Shown piece after piece: positions 1 through 13,700 of a stretch of 64,000 nt of DNA. Positions within the stretch are counted from its first letter, which is position 1, and every line of letters starts with the position of its first letter. Origin of the DNA: Orobanche coerulescens (taxonomy: Eukaryota; Streptophyta; Magnoliopsida; Lamiales; Orobanchaceae); the NCBI GenBank assembly GCA_033398695.1, contig CM065801.1, positions 1,860,001 through 1,924,000 on the forward strand, read 5' to 3'. Below the pieces are notes generated by a model. The model worked only from the letters and a program-made list of their open reading frames with translations. It was not told the DNA's origin and made no database searches. Made by a program: the position numbers and the translations under genes.

Positions 1-3000
1 GCTTTGCGCTCGGGGTCGAGAGACATGATATATCGAGTCTTGGTGCTTGGCTAGAATGGCATAGGAATAATGTGTTATGTGTAATGTGTCCTCGTAAGTG
101 AATTGAAGTGGATGATCGGGTCGTGGACCCTGTGTTTTGTGACCGTAATGGTAGGGTCGTGGACCCCGCGTTTTGTTAACGGATTTGCATTTTGGAAAAG
201 AACTTTGGGGTGTGACCCTAAATGACTTTCGAGGAATTAAGAACTTTTCAATTTCAAATGTTTTCAAAACTCCCGAGGTTTGGAAGTGTTTTCAAAGTGC
301 TTACTTACATCGTTTCTACTTTCAAGACTTGAACTATTTTTAACTAAATATACCTTGGGTAGTCTTTCGTTGTATTCTCGGAATGTGTTGTGTATGGCTC
401 GTATTTGCACTTTATACTTGCACTAGCGAAACAGTGGAGTTTTGCTAACCCCCGAGTAATCGGGGGGTGGATATCTGTATTGTGTCCGTGCACATGCAGG
501 TTTTCGGGAGCAAGACACAGGATCGGCACGAGGGATGATGAAAGACGAATGATACTAATCACACGAAGGCCAGTTTTGGGTTCAGTTAGTCGGAGTCCAT
601 TGTATTGTCTTTTCCGCTGTCCTATTGTTCGTTATTGCAAGTATTTTACCCTTGCGTGGGTACGAGTCTGGATGAGTTTATGTATTTTATTTGTAAGTCA
701 GTGTCGAAAGACCAAATCGGTGTATTGGTTCGTTATTTTGATTCGTCGGTATGTAATGTAATGTGTTGCTTAGATGTCTAGCCTGGTGGATCCTCGCGGA
801 GAGGGTCTGCGGCGTGTAATATTCCCGGTTCGATCTGGGGATGTTACATTTATGGTATCAGAGCTTAGGTTGAGGAAACCTAGGCTGTCGGGTCGAGTTA
901 TGTGTTGTTGAGTCTTGTTTTGTCAGATTTTGTCTGACTGAATCGTGTCGCGATGCGTCGTCTGGGATGTCGGCCGTGATTAGTATCAGGGTGCAGCCAT
1001 CATCTTCGTGCGGTCTGTGGATGTAAGTCTCCCTACTACATGTTGTACCACGAGCTATACGAGCCTGTATGATTCTGTGTTATGTAGTAGTATTTGAAGG
1101 TGCATCGTGAGTAAGTGACATATATTTGTTAATTCCCGTTTTGTGCTAGAATGAAGAATGTTATGGCCAAATGTACCCTTGTATGAACTGTTTTCTTGCA
1201 AGAGCAACAACTTTGGAATTTTTAGTTTCGAAGGCTTCCGGGGAGCCACGTAAATTTTTTTTTTTTTTAAATGTTCTCCAAGGGAGGAAAAATTTTGATT
1301 TTTGTATGATGACCTTAAGGTCGAAAATTTTTAGACTTCAAACTACCGATATTTCATTCTCATCTCATATTATAAGTTTTCAAAACTCGAGTTTTTAACT
1401 CAAATGAGGTCTTCAAAATATACTCAAGACGTGACTCTCGTTTGTAACTTTTCGGTTTCATGAATGTTGGTCAGAAGATGCGTATTGATGATGCTCTCGT
1501 TTTTTAGCAGTGGTGCCAGTTTTATGATTAAAATAGTAATGTGAATGTTGAGTCCATCGGTATGTATGTGTTGAGATAGTCCTCTTTATTGAGAAGTAAA
1601 ATTTTCGTTTTTGTAGGATGATTTTCTTTTGATGGTTGCTTGTGAGATGTTATAATTATGTGAATCGATGACATTTAGACTCGTATGTTGTTGCTTATTT
1701 GTAACCTTCGAGTCTAGTATTACCTCATATATGTTTGCAATCGTGTTGGTGATTAGAGTAGTTAGCACAGGCTTAATACGAGCCTAACGCGCGCTAACAT
1801 GGCGTGTTTAGCGCACGTTAATCTTTGTTGTAACGCGTGCTAATCAACCTGGGCAGAGGCTATGGAACCGCATTATAGCCGTTAGGTCTGACTTTTACGG
1901 CCAATCACCTGTAGTTGTATTATCCACGTGATGTCTAGTGATAACAACTGTGGCGCGTGAATGTGTGTTAAGACTTTTTGCATTGCTAGGTGATATATGA
2001 TTGTGTTTAATGAATTGATAAATTATGTCTGTTGTGTGTGTTCAAAAACACTTTCCTGGAAACTTCACAAAGTTTTGACGGTTCGATTAATCGGCGGCTC
2101 CGTGTATACTTTGAAAATTATTTGGAATTGGCAAGCCGGCCTTGGATTCTCAAATAAAACCTCGATGGTATTTGAAAGAGTTGTTTTAAAGTACATGTAG
2201 ACATTTTGTAAAATATTACCGTCGTTGATGTTTATGAAGTGTTGGGAGAATTTTCGAAAATGATTTTTAATGTATTGTTGTATTTTCAAATAATTCGAGT
2301 GAATGATTTTCAAAAATCTTTCACACCATAAAAATATTTTATTTCAAAAACCAATGCGATTTTTATTTTCAAAAAAAAAAATATAGTGAAAGATGAAAAA
2401 TCTCACTCGATGTAAAGTTCAAACTCGGAATGTTGTTTACAAGTTTTGATGAAACAACCCGAGGTACCAAAAGTACTTTTAAAGTTTATTTTAAATACCA
2501 TACAAATCCAAGGATTTTCAAAAGATTTCCTTTAAAATGATACCTCGTGGATTTTCTTTTCGAGTTGTTATTGGTTACCTTATGTGATATGTCGTGCTGA
2601 GTTGGTACTTTAGTATAATATTTTGCTAAGCTGTGCAATCGTATTGAGTGGGAATCCGCTTAGTATGCCGATGGGCAGAGGATACAGTCGTGACCACGAT
2701 ACTAATGGCCATGAAGATCGGATGTGGACCAAGAGGATATGGTCGGGAAGGTTGCTATTCCAGCACTTCGTTCTCGTTGTTTAGGTTTCGGGACGAAACC
2801 TCTTTTAAAGGTGATATGATGTAATACCCACATTTTTCTTTCTTTCTCTTCTGTTTCGTCCAACCGTATCGACTCGACTGTGTTCGTTGATGCTTCTGAC
2901 CTGGTGTCGTTTCTCACCTTTGTCATTCGAGCGAGTTCTGATATTGTCCCAAATTGATCTATATATATCGTTGTGACCTTTCTAAGTTCGGAAAATTAGT

Positions 3001-3324
3001 CTCGTTTTCGATCTTCCAACCCTTGGGCGGTGAAATTCCGTATTTGTTCAGCGATTGGCTCGCGTTTTGATTGATGTACCGTTGGGTTGGTCAATCGTAT
3101 TGGTTTTTGTCCGTTGTGTTTTGTGATTGTTCGGATAATTGACTTGATTGTATTATCCATTTGATGACGCTTGTCACTTGTTGGTCTTATTATATCCCTA
3201 ACGGCGACGTTGTGTTGGTCGTCGTGGAGCGTGTTTTCACGCCGTATATTCCTTTGCGTTGCTTGTAACGTTTCGCCGATTGGCGTAAGTTACGCGTTTC
3301 CTTGCGTATCTCGTTGAGTTTTCC
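1..3324 (+). mobile_element. Truncated copy A of a LARD-like LTR retroelement
   Basis: The stretch repeats 7381-10702 almost base for base. Positions 1-848 are the 3' end of an LTR, ending in GTTACA. They are followed after four bases by a primer-binding site at 853-864 and then by internal sequence that carries no long open reading frame. Similarity stops at 3324, where the complete copy instead continues to its polypurine tract, so this copy has lost its 3' end. The 5' part of its LTR lies outside the window. The near identity to the complete copy suggests recent activity or a recent duplication. No protein-coding capacity is seen, so mobility would depend on another element's enzymes (inference). 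Confidence 0.85.
853..864 (+). promoter_or_regulatory. Primer-binding site, initiator tRNA-Met type (copy A)
   Basis: TGGTATCAGAGC lies just 3' of the LTR end GTTACA. It is complementary to the 3' end of plant initiator tRNA-Met, the usual minus-strand primer of plant LTR elements. The same site follows the LTR at 8235-8246. Confidence 0.9.
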
Positions 3325-4919
3325 TCGACGTATATTCCCTTGCGTATATTCATCCCGACAGGCGATCGACTATAAGGCCGAGCGACCAAGTCAACTCCAG
3401 TCAAACCCTGACTAGCTCGCCAAGTCGAAGATATCAAACCACCATCAGGTACCTGGCGATCGACTCCCAGGGCGATCGCCCTTTGGCAGCTGGCGATCTG
3501 CTCTACTAACCGGCTAAGGGCAATCGACCTGCGCCCCGAGCAGAGATGATCGCCCGTCTAAGTCATCGAGGACTGGATCTCAGAAAAGCACCCACGTGCA
3601 GATCCATAAAAGGCGCTGACAAGATCTTTTGCTGACAGACAAGACATGTGACCACAGCCTGTCACCTACCCCACCTACCGGCATGTGCGCCGAAAGTTGT
3701 CAGTAGGGCCGCATGTGACTAACTCAGGACGCGTGTAAGCTCCCCATTGGACCGAGTAGTTGACTACCAACAACTCCTGCAGACTTTGAGGGGACAGGCC
3801 CATGTGCTAAAAGACGATCGCCCGATTATTATATTGCAGTAAAGGCGATCGCCCGGCGTATCCAAGCCCTATAAATAGAGAACCTCCTCCTACTGGAAAA
3901 AGATTCTCGGTTCAGAACTCATCCACTACGGTCCGGAATTCATTTGACTTACGTCCGAAATACATTCCACCAAAAGTTCACGTTCTCTCACATTCCGATA
4001 CATCCACGGAAATACTGAAGAACACACATATCATCAAGCTCCCGGCTATCTCACCTAATCCATCTCGGGACTTCTCTCTCCAAATCTCTCGTCCAAGAGA
4101 CGATCGGCGAAGCAAGCCTCCACTAGACAGATTCCAAGGGATTCATAAGCCCAGAAGCCCAAACATCCAGCAAAATACTCGCCGTGAGAGGCGGTCGATC
4201 TCTCACCGCCGCGACTGTTCATCACCTTTGTTACAAGAACTCACAGAGCATCAAATCTGGTTCTTCCGGCAATCTACACGCTCACTAGCTAAGATAACAA
4301 GAAACTTTACACTCATTGTAATTGTATTCTTACATTAGTACTTGTATCCCCGAATATCGGTATTAATAATATCTCGCGAGAGCATTCAAGCCCGGGACTA
4401 ACAACCCCGGCAAATCTTGTGTTATTTATCTTTCTCACGGAAGTGCTCTTGCATTTGTTTGCTATCCCATCCATTCCAGCAATATCTATCTCCGGATAAT
4501 ATTTTGGGTAGCAACAGAGGGGTCGGTTGCGATCCGTCCTCGTCGTTATTTTCGTACGAACTTACATGAATCGTAGGTGGGTTTTCAGGTGTATTCCATT
4601 TCCGTACTCGTTCAGAAATGGTTGTGATTGTATTCTTTGAATCATTAGTTTCGGGTTCGTCGGTTCTAGCGATCGTGCTTGATGTTCCTTTCCGTTCGAG
4701 TCGTCGTCAATTATTCAAGGCAAGTACTCTTGGTAACTTTTATGCTTAACATGAAATGGTGATGTATTTGTGTGTGCTTTGCTCACGTCGGGAGGGTCCG
4801 ATGAGGCCTCAAGGGAATCTATGACTTCACTCTGAATTCACGAACTTGATTTGCTAGCCAGCTCGGGAGGATCCTTAGAGGCCTCGAGTGGGATTAGTGG
4901 CTTCACCCCGATCCTAGGC
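3325..4919 (+). mobile_element. Left part of an LTR of a second retroelement, split by the LARD insertion
   Basis: This segment does not match the LARD-like element. It contains a run of GGCGATCGCC-like words (about 3360-3855), then a TATA box at 3870-3878, then about 1 kb of probable R/U5 sequence. It ends in a GAGGCCT...GGCTTCACCCC motif at about 4880-4910 that recurs at 14094-14125. Its continuation is at 14040-14693, which ends in a typical LTR terminus GGGGTGTTACA. The 5' boundary of the LTR is not clear, because no TG start is recognisable at 3325. No coding potential is seen. The last five bases, TAGGC at 4915-4919, are the target-site duplication of the LARD. Confidence 0.6.
3360..3878 (+). 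promoter_or_regulatory. GGCGATCGCC word array upstream of a TATA box
   Basis: At least seven full or partial copies of GGCGATCGCC lie between about 3360 and 3855. TATAAATAG follows at 3870-3878. The position is that of a U3 promoter in a plant LTR. The word is palindromic and rich in CpG. Promoter function is inferred from layout alone. Confidence 0.55.
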
Positions 4920-5489
4920 TGTAATATCCGCAATTTCGATTTTCGATAAATTTCTTTTTCGGCCGGAGTCCTTTTTGACGACTCGCTCATGACCGTTTCG
5001 TCATTTCTAGAATGATTAATTATGCACTTTTTGTCATCCGAGTTCGTTTCGGTATTGTTTTGTTGAGTTCCGTGCTTTTTAGCAACTTTTCCGCACTTGA
5101 GTTCGATTCTTGCGAATCTCGATCGAAACTGCTGTTTCGAGTTTTCCGTAAGTTCGTTTAACTTTGTTATACGTGTTGTGAACTTCGGTTTGGTTATTCG
5201 ATCACGTATCGTGATTTCCGGGCGTTTTGGGCCATTTTGTAATTTCTTAAAAGTTACGGGTATCCGTATCTATAATTGTTGTCTCGACCCGTTTCTTGAT
5301 CGCGTATAATTAATTATTGCATTATGTTTTCATTTCGGGTTGTTGATGTCGTCCGCGAACTTTTTGTCGTGTTCGTTCCGTGCGTTTTCGGAAATCGAGT
5401 CGTCAGGCCACGGCAGCCGGGCCGGACGGCTAAAGGAACCGCACGGCAGTTCTTGGCTCGCCGGACGGCGCGGCGAGGACCGGCATAGC

Positions 5490-5787
5490 GTACGCCATCG
5501 CCGGAGGCTGCGCGCTAACCGGCAGTAGAAGCACGCTATGCGGCACCTGGCCGACGCTACCCGGGCCGGCGGTGAGGCCCCGAGGTTCTAGACTACAGAG
5601 TTGGCCGCAGAGCGCACGCTACTGGCCGTCATGCGCGCTAACCGACAGACGTAGCGCACGCCGCTCGGCGTCTAGCGCGCGCTACAGGCGAGGATCAGTC
5701 CAGGAGCCTCTGGACTGGACCATGGTCGGCCCGCTAGCGCACGCTGCCGGCACGCTAGCGCACGCTAGGGCGGTCTGCCTATATAAT
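5490..5787 (+). promoter_or_regulatory. TAGCGCACGCTA array, 20-bp palindrome and TATA box (5' LTR promoter)
   Basis: Copies of TAGCGCACGCTA or TAGCGCGCGCTA, full or partial, are spaced through this GC-rich stretch, ending in two tandem copies at about 5740-5768. The palindrome AGTCCAGGAGCCTCTGGACT lies at 5697-5716. TATATAAT follows at 5780-5787, about 12 bp after the last word. This is the expected place of the U3 promoter. The same set of parts occurs in two other elements of the window. Confidence 0.7.
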
Positions 5788-6995
5788 TGACCGAGCAGCC
5801 CTGTTTCAACCCGTTTTTCATTTCCATCTTTTCCTCTCCGCGGCTGGAGACTTGGCGATCCAGGATACATGTTGTCAAGCAACTAATCCACGAAGATTGG
5901 GAGTTCATAGCATCGATTAACCCCTCCATAACCTCCTTTGATCCAGCGAATCAAGGTGAGATTTCTTAGAACCCTATTTTGGGAAAATTTGGGGGTTTTG
6001 CGTTTTTGTCCGATTCGTTCCGTGTGGTTGATTAATACACGATGGGTATGATTAATCTTGGTAGTATTCTTGTGTTTAACATCATTTAATCCATTGTTCT
6101 TCGTCGAATCGAAGTATATTTCTTGATTTCCTTCGAATTGACTTTTTGTGGGATTTGTCCTCGATCTCGTTTTTCATCCGTTTTCGATTGATCGATTATG
6201 GTTAAATGATGTTGTTAAACATATTCTATGGATTGTATATCCATATTTCGACTTGGAATTTCGTTTTCGGGTTTTGACGGAACGAATCGTGTTCTTGGCC
6301 GTTTTGGGGGAAACGCTTGAACTTTCGTCATTTGTTCTTTGAATTCAGCGACTTTGGGTCGTACTTTGGAATTCATTTTCGTTGTTATTGTTTTCGTTCG
6401 TAGTTCTTTGTTGCGGATTGTCGTTCGGTGGAGTCGGCGAGTTCGTAGTCGGTTCGTGCCAACCTACTTCGGCCGATTCTTCGCGTTGTGGTTTTTCGAG
6501 GCAAGTATCTTGCCCATACATTACGTGTTTTGTGGATATTATGGTTGTTAATCGTCGGTATGTGCTAAATAAATATTAATAACCATTTTTCAAAAGAATC
6601 GGTGTATTTACCATCATGGTTTTCGTAAAGGTGACCCGTGTGTGTCGGGAATTAATGTGCTTAGTTGAATATGTGTGCGAGTGTCGAGTATAGAATCACC
6701 TTACTTTCTTGTGATGTCATTGCGTATGATTATGTCGTTGGTAAATGTAAAGTGTAATTCTGTTGTCAAAATTATGTGCTTGGAGTCCCGTGGCTATGGA
6801 TGAATATGTGAGTTTTTGGTGATATTGGTTGTGTCGTTCGGTGCTGTTGAAATCTTGTGCTCCCTTGTGAATTGATATAGTTCTGGGTCGTGAGTACGTG
6901 TTGGATAATTTGGCCATTCTAGCAGGGTACCTCGACTATATATATTTTGTGTGTTTGACCTTTGAGAGTCGTGGTTTTGTAATCTGAGTTGTTAC

Positions 6996-7306
6996 TCTTC
7001 CACCTGGGGATGGCATGTGGCCTCTGGGGGCTGATACTAATGGGTACGGCCACGGAAGTGGACTTGGGTGCGTGTGTTGTTGTTCTTCCACCTGGGGATG
7101 GCATGTGGCCTCTGGGGGCCGATACTAATGGGTACGGCCACGAAAGTGAACTTGGGTGCGTGTGTTGATGTTCTTCCACCTGGGGACGGTTCGACGGGAC
7201 CTCTGGGGGCCGATACTAATGGGTACGGCCGCGGAAGTGGTTTCCCACCTGGGGACGGTCCGACGGGTCCTCTGGGGGCCGATACTAATGGGTACGGCCA
7301 CGGGTT
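6996..7306 (+). repeat. Minisatellite in the LTR, four units
   Basis: Four imperfect tandem units, each with CCACCTGGGG, then GGCCTCTGGGGG or a close form, then GATACTAATGGGTACGGCC. Period is about 60-85 bp, varying between units. The same array lies in the 3' LTR at 12818-13115 with small deletions. Confidence 0.85.
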
Positions 7307-8234
7307 ACCAAGTGTGGTTTCTGTGATATTGATGTTGATGTTTTGATGATTAATTGTGATATTGTCCGGAGTATCACAATGCTTTGCGCTCGGGGTCGAG
7401 AGACATGATATATCGAGTCTTGGTGCTTGGCTAGAATGGCATAGGAATAATGTGTTATGTGTAATGTGTCCTCGTAAGTGAATTGAAGTGGATGATCGGG
7501 TCGTGGACCCTGTGTTTTGTGACCGTAATGGTAGGGTCGTGGACCCCGCGTTTTGTTAACGGATTTGCATTTTGGAAAAAGAACTTTGGGGCTGTGACCC
7601 TAAATGACTTTCGAGGAATTAAGAACTTTTCAATTTCAAATGTTTTCAAAACTCCCGAGGTTTGGAAGTGTTTTCAAAGTGCTTACTTACATCGTTTCTA
7701 CTTTCAAGACTTGAACTATTTTTAACTAAATATACCTTGGGTAGTCTTTCGTTGTATTCTCGGAATGTGTTGTGTATGGCTCGTATTTGCACTTTATACT
7801 TGCACTAGCGAAACAGTGGAGTTTTGCTAACCCCCGAGTAATCGGGGGGTGGATATCTGTATTGTGTCCAGGTACATGCAGGTTTTCGGGAGCAAGACAC
7901 AGGATCGGCACGAGGGATGATGAAAGACGAATGATACTAATCACACGAAGGCCAGTTTTGGGTTCATTTAGTCGGAGTCCATTGTATTGTCTTTTCCGCT
8001 GTCCTATTGTTCGTTATTGCAAGTATTTTACCCTTGCGTGGGTATGAGTCTGGATGAGTTTATGTATTTTATTTGTAAGTCAGTGTCGAAAGACCAAATC
8101 GGTGTATTGGTTCGTTATTTTGATTCGTCGGTATGTAATGTAATGTGTTGCTTAGATGTCTAGCCTGGTGGATCCTCGCGGAGAGGGTCTGCGGCGTGTA
8201 ATATTCCCGGTTCGATCTGGGGATGTTACATTTA

Positions 8235-8246
8235 TGGTATCAGAGC
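8235..8246 (+). promoter_or_regulatory. Primer-binding site, initiator tRNA-Met type
   Basis: TGGTATCAGAGC begins four bases after the 5' LTR end. It matches the complement of the plant initiator tRNA-Met 3' end exactly and fixes the LTR boundary and the element's orientation. Confidence 0.92.
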
Positions 8247-10755
8247 TTAGGTTGAGGAAACCTAGGCTGTCGGGTCGAGTTATGTGTTGTTGAGTCTTGT
8301 TTTGTCAGATTTTGTCTGACTGAATCGTGTCGCGATGCGTCGTCTGGGATGTCGGCCGTGATTAGTATCAGGGTGCAGCCATCATCTTCGTGCGGTCTGT
8401 GGATGTAAGTCTCCCTACTACATGTTGTACCACGAGCTATACGAGCCTGTATGATTCTGTGTTATGTAGTAGTATTTGAAGGTGCATCGTGAGTAAGTGA
8501 CATATATTTGTTAATTCCCGTTTTGTGCTAGAATGAAGAATGTTATGGCCAAATGTACCCTTGTATGAACTGTTTTCTTGCAAGAGCAACAACTTTGGAA
8601 TTTTTAGTTTCGAAGGCTTCCGGGGAGCCACGTAAATTTTTTTTTTTTTTAAATGTTCTCCAAGGGAGGAAAAATTTTGATTTTTGTATGATGACCTTAA
8701 GGTCGAAAATTTTTAGACTTCAAACTACCGATATTTCATTCTCATCTCATATTATAAGTTTTCAAAACTCGAGTTTTTAACTCAAATGAGGTCTTCAAAA
8801 TATACTCAAGACGTGACTCTCGTTTGTAACTTTTCGGTTTCATGAATGTTGGTCAGAAGATGCGTATTGATGATGCTCTCGTTTTTAGCAAGCAGCGCTT
8901 TATGATTAAAATAGTAATGTGAATGTTGAGTCCATCGGTATGTATGTGTTGAGATAGTCCTCTTTATTGAGAAGTAAAATTTTCGTTTTTGTAGGATGAT
9001 TTTCTTTTGATGGTTGCTTGTGAGATGTTATAATTATGTGAATCGATGACATTTAGACTCGTATGTTGTTGCTTATTTGTAACCTTCGAGTCTAGTATTA
9101 CCTCATATATGTTTGCAATCGTGTTGGTGATTAGAGTAGTTAGCACAGGCTTAATACGAGCCTAACGCTACGCTAACATGGCGTGTTTAGCGCACGTTAA
9201 TCTTTGTTGTAACGCGTGCTAATCAACCTGGGCAGAGGCTATGGAACCGCATTATAGCCGTTAGGTCTGACTTTTACGGCCAATCACCTGTAGTTGTATT
9301 CTCCACGTGATGTCTAGTGATAACAACTGTGGCGCGTGAATGTGTGTTAAGACTTTTTGCATTGCTAGGTGATATATGATTGTGTTTAATGAATTGATAA
9401 ATTATGTCTGCTGTGTGTGTTCAAAACACTTTCCTGGAAACTTCACAAAGTTTTGACGGTTCGATTAATCGGCGGCTCCGTGTATACTTTGAAAATTATT
9501 TGGAATTGGCAAGCCGGCCTTGGATTCTCAAATAAAACCTCGATGGTATTTGAAAGAGTTGTTTTAAAGTACATGTAGACATTTTGTAAAATATTACCGT
9601 CGTTGATGTTTATGAAGTGTTGGGAGAATTTTCGAAAATGATTTTTAATGTATTGTTGTATTTTCAAATAATTCGAGTGAATGATTTTCAAAAATCTTTC
9701 ACACCATAAAAATATTTTATTTCAAAAACCAATGCGATTTTTATTTTCAAAAAAAAAATATAGTGAAAGATGAAAAATCTCACTCGATGTAAAGTTCAAA
9801 CTCGGAATGTTGTTTACAAGTTTTGATGAAACAACCCGAGGTACCAAAAGTACTTTTAAAGTTTATTTTAAATACCATACAAATCCAAGGATTTTCAAAA
9901 GATTTCCTTTAAAATGATACCTCGTGGATTTTCTTTTCGAGTTGTTATTGGTTACCTTATGTGATATGTCGTGCTGAGTTGGTACTTTAGTATAATATTT
10001 TGCTAAGCTGTGCAATCGTATTGAGTGGGAATCCGCTTAGTATGCCGATGGGCAGAGGATACAGTCGTGACCACGATACTAATGGCCATGAAGATCGGAT
10101 GTGGACCAAGAGGATATGGTCGGGAAGGTTGCTATTCCAAAGACTTCGTTCGTTGTTTAGGTTTCGGGACGAAACCTCTTTTAAAGGTGATATGATGTAA
10201 TACCCACATTTTTCTTTCTTTCTCTTCTGTTTCGTCCAACCGTATCGACTCGACTGTGTTCGTTGATGCTTCTGACCTGGTGTCGTTTCTCACCTTTGTC
10301 ATTCGAGCGAGTTCTGATATTGTCCCAAATTGATCTATATATATCGTTGTGACCTTTCTAAGTTCGGAAAATTAGTCTCGTTTTCGATCTTCCAACCCTT
10401 GGGCGGTGAAATTCCGTATTTGTTCAGCGATTGGCTCGCGTTTTGATTGATGTACCGTTGGGTTGGTCAATCGTATTGGTTTTTGTCCGTTGTGTTTTGT
10501 GATTGTTCGGATAATTGACTTGATTGTATTATCCATTTGATGACGCTTGTCACTTGTTGGTCTTATTATATCCCTAACGGCGACGTTGTGTTGGTCGTCG
10601 TGGAGCGTGTTTTCACGCCGTATATTCCTTTGCGTTGCTTGTAACGTTTCGCCGATTGGCGTAAGTTACGCGTTTCCTTGCGTATCTCGTTGAGTTTTCC
10701 TGGCGGGATATTGTTTCTCCCTACTTGTTTTAAGTTTCGGGACGAAACTTCTTTT
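8247..10755 (+). other. Non-coding interior of the LARD-like element
   Basis: No gag, protease, integrase or reverse transcriptase motif is found in any frame. A small cluster of words related to the LTR array (CTAACG...GCTAAC, TTAGCGCACGTTAA, AACGCGTGCTAA) lies at about 9160-9225 and again in copy A at about 1780-1845. The 3' end carries GTTTCGGGACGAAAC, a short inverted repeat shared with the gypsy element near 46750. Confidence 0.75.
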
Positions 10756-10768
10756 AAGGAGGGTAGAA
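10756..10768 (+). promoter_or_regulatory. Polypurine tract
   Basis: AAGGAGGGTAGAA immediately precedes the 3' LTR start TGTAATATCC at 10769. It is the expected plus-strand primer for reverse transcription. Confidence 0.8.
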
Positions 10769-13700
10769 TGTAATATCCGCAATTTTCGATTTTCGGTAAA
10801 TTTCTTTTTTGGCCGGAGTCCATTTTGACGACTCGATCATGACCGTTTCGTCATTTCGAGAATGATTAATTCTGCACTTTTTGTCATCCGAGTTCGTTTC
10901 GGTATCGTTTTGTTGAGTTCCGTGCTTTTTAGCGACTTTTCCGCACTTGAGTTCGATTCCTGCGAATCTCGATCGAAACTGCTGTTTCGAGTTTCCCGTA
11001 AGTTCGTTTAACTTTGTTATACGTGTTGTGAACTTCGGTTTGGTTATTCGATCACGTATCGTGATTTCCGGGCGTTTTGGGCCATTTTGTAATTTCTTAA
11101 AAGTTATGGGTATCCGTATCTGTAATTGTTGTCTCGAATTCGCTTCTTGGTCGCGTATAATTAATTATTGCATTATGTTTTCATTTCGGGTTGTTGATGT
11201 CGTCGCGAACTTTTCGCCGTGTTCGTTCCGTGCGTTTTCGGAAATCGAGTCGTCGAGCCACGGCAGTGCGGCGCCACGGACGGTTGCGGGAGGAACCGCA
11301 CGGTTCTTTGGGCTCGCCGGACGGGCGCAGAGGACCGGCATAGCGTACGCCATCTGCCGGAGGCTGCGCGCTAACCGGCAGTCAGAAGACGCTTATGCGG
11401 CACCCACCACGCTACCCGGGCCGGGCGGTGAGGCCCCGTGAGGTTCGGACTCCAGAGAGTTGGCCGAGCGCACGCTACGGCCGGCCGCCGCGCGCTAACC
11501 GGGCACGAGCGCACGCTGGCCGGCGTCTAGCGCGCGCTACAGGCGAGGATCGGTCAGGAGCCTCGGATCGACCATGGTCGGCCCGCTAGCGCACGCTAGG
11601 GCGGTCTGCCTATATAATTGGCCGAGCACCTGTTTCAACCCGTTTTCATTTCCATCTTTTCCTCTCCGCGGTGGAGACTTGGCGATCCAGAGACATGTTG
11701 TCAAGCAACTAATCCACGAAGATTGGGAGTTCATAGCATCGATTAACCCCTCCATAACCTCCTTTGATCCAAATAATCAAGGTAAGATTTCCTAGAACCC
11801 TATTTTGGGAAAATTTGGGGTTTTTGCGTTTTTGTCAGATTCGTTCCGTGTTGTTGATTAATACACGATGTGTATGATTAATCTTGGTAGGATTCTTGTG
11901 ATTAAAATCATTTAATCAATTGTTCTTCGTCGAATCAAGTATATTTTTGATTTCCTTCAATTGACTTTTTGTGGATTTGTCCTCGATCTCGCTTTTCATC
12001 CGCTCGATGGATCGATTATGGTTAAATGATGTTGTTAAACATATTCTATGGATTGTATATCCATATTTCGACTTGGAATTCCGTTTTCGGGTTTTGACGG
12101 AACGAATCGTGTTCTTGGCCGTTTTGGGGGAAACGCTTGAACTTTCGTCATTTGTTCTTTGAATTCAGCGACTTTGGGTCGTACTTTGGAATTCATTTTC
12201 GTTGTTATTGTTTTCGTTCGTAGTTCTTTGTTGCGGATTGTCGTTCGGTGGAGTCGGCGAGTTCGTAGTCGGTTCGTGCCAACCTACTTCGGCCGATTCT
12301 TCGCGTTGTGGTTTTTCGAGGCAAGTATCTTGCCCATACATTACGTGTTTTGTGGATATTATGGTTGTTAATCGTCGGTATGTGCTAAATAAATATTAAT
12401 AACCATTTTTCAAAAGAATCGGTGTATTTACCATCATGGTTTTCGTAAAGGTGACCCGTGTGTGTCGGGAATTAATGTGCTTAGTTGAATATGTGTGCGA
12501 GTGTCGAGTATAGAATCACCTTACTTTCTTGTGATGTCATTGCGTATGATTATGTCGTTGGTAAATGTAAAGTGTAATTCTGTTGTCAAAATTATGTGCT
12601 TGGAGTCCCGTGGCTATGGATGAATATGTGAGTTTTTGGTGATATTGGTTGTGTCGTTCGGTGCTGTTGAAATCTTGTGCTCTCTTGTGAATTGATATAG
12701 TTCTGGGTCGTGAGTACGTGTTGGATAATTTGGCCATTCTAGCAGGGTACCTCGACTATATATATTTTGTGTGTTTGACCTTTGAGAGTCGTGGTTTTGT
12801 AATCTGAGTTGTTACTCTTCCACCTGGGGATGGCATGTGGCCTCTGGGGGCTGATACTAATGGGTACGGCCACGGAAGTGGACTTGGGTGCGTGTGCTGT
12901 TGTTCTTCCACCTGGGGATGGCATGTGGCCTCTGGGGGCCGATACTAATGGGTACGGCCACGAAAGTGAACTTGGGTGCGTGTGTTGATGTTCTTCCACC
13001 TGGGACGGTTCGACGGACCTCTGGGGGCCGATACTAATGGGTACGGCCGCGGAAGTGGTTTCCCACCGGGACGGTCCGACGGGTCCTCCGGGGCCGATAC
13101 TAATGGGTACGCCACGGGTTACCAAGTGTGGTTTCGTGATATTGATGTTGATGTTTTGATGATTAATTGTGATATTGTCCGAGTATCACAATGCTTTGCG
13201 CTGGGTCGAGAGACATGATATATCGAGTCTTGGTGCTTGCTAGAATGGCATAGGAATAATGTGTTATGTGTAATGTGTCCTCGTAAGTGAATTGAAGTGG
13301 ATGATCGGGTCGTGGACCCTGTGTTTTGTGACCGTAATGGTAGGGTCGTGGACCCCGCGTTTTGTTAACGGATTTGCATTTTGGAAAAAGAACTTTGGGG
13401 TTGTGACCCTAAATGACTTTCGAGGAATTAAGAACTTTTCAATTTCAAATGTTTTCAAAACTCCCGAGGTTTGGAAGTGTTTTCAAAGTGCTTACTTACA
13501 TCGTTTCTACTTTCAAGACTTGAACTATTTTTAACTAAATATACCTTGGGTAGTCTTTCGTTGTATTCTCGGAATGTGTTGTGTATGGCTCGTATTTGCA
13601 CTTTATACTTGCACTAGCGAAACAGTGGAGTTTTGCTAACCCCAGTGTCGGGGTGGATATCTCAGTTGTGTCCAGGTACATGCAGGTTTTCGGGAGCAAG

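Larger units (their letters stand above)
4920..8230 (+). repeat. 5' LTR of the LARD-like element (3311 bp)
   Basis: It starts TGTAATATCC and ends GATGTTACA. Long stretches, for example about 6200-7130 against 11,980-12,950, are almost identical to the 3' LTR, which points to a young insertion. The GC-rich part at 5400-5775 differs more, through many small indels. Short reading frames inside it recur in both LTRs but have no recognisable homology and are not called. Confidence 0.9.

Noticed and set aside
390..761. 123-codon open frame at the left end, repeated at 7772 and 13633
   Set aside because: It is LTR sequence repeated three times with frame-changing indels and no recognisable domain.
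10947..11441. 164-codon open frame in the LARD 3' LTR
   Set aside because: The equivalent part of the 5' LTR is broken, there is no homology, and it spans the promoter array.
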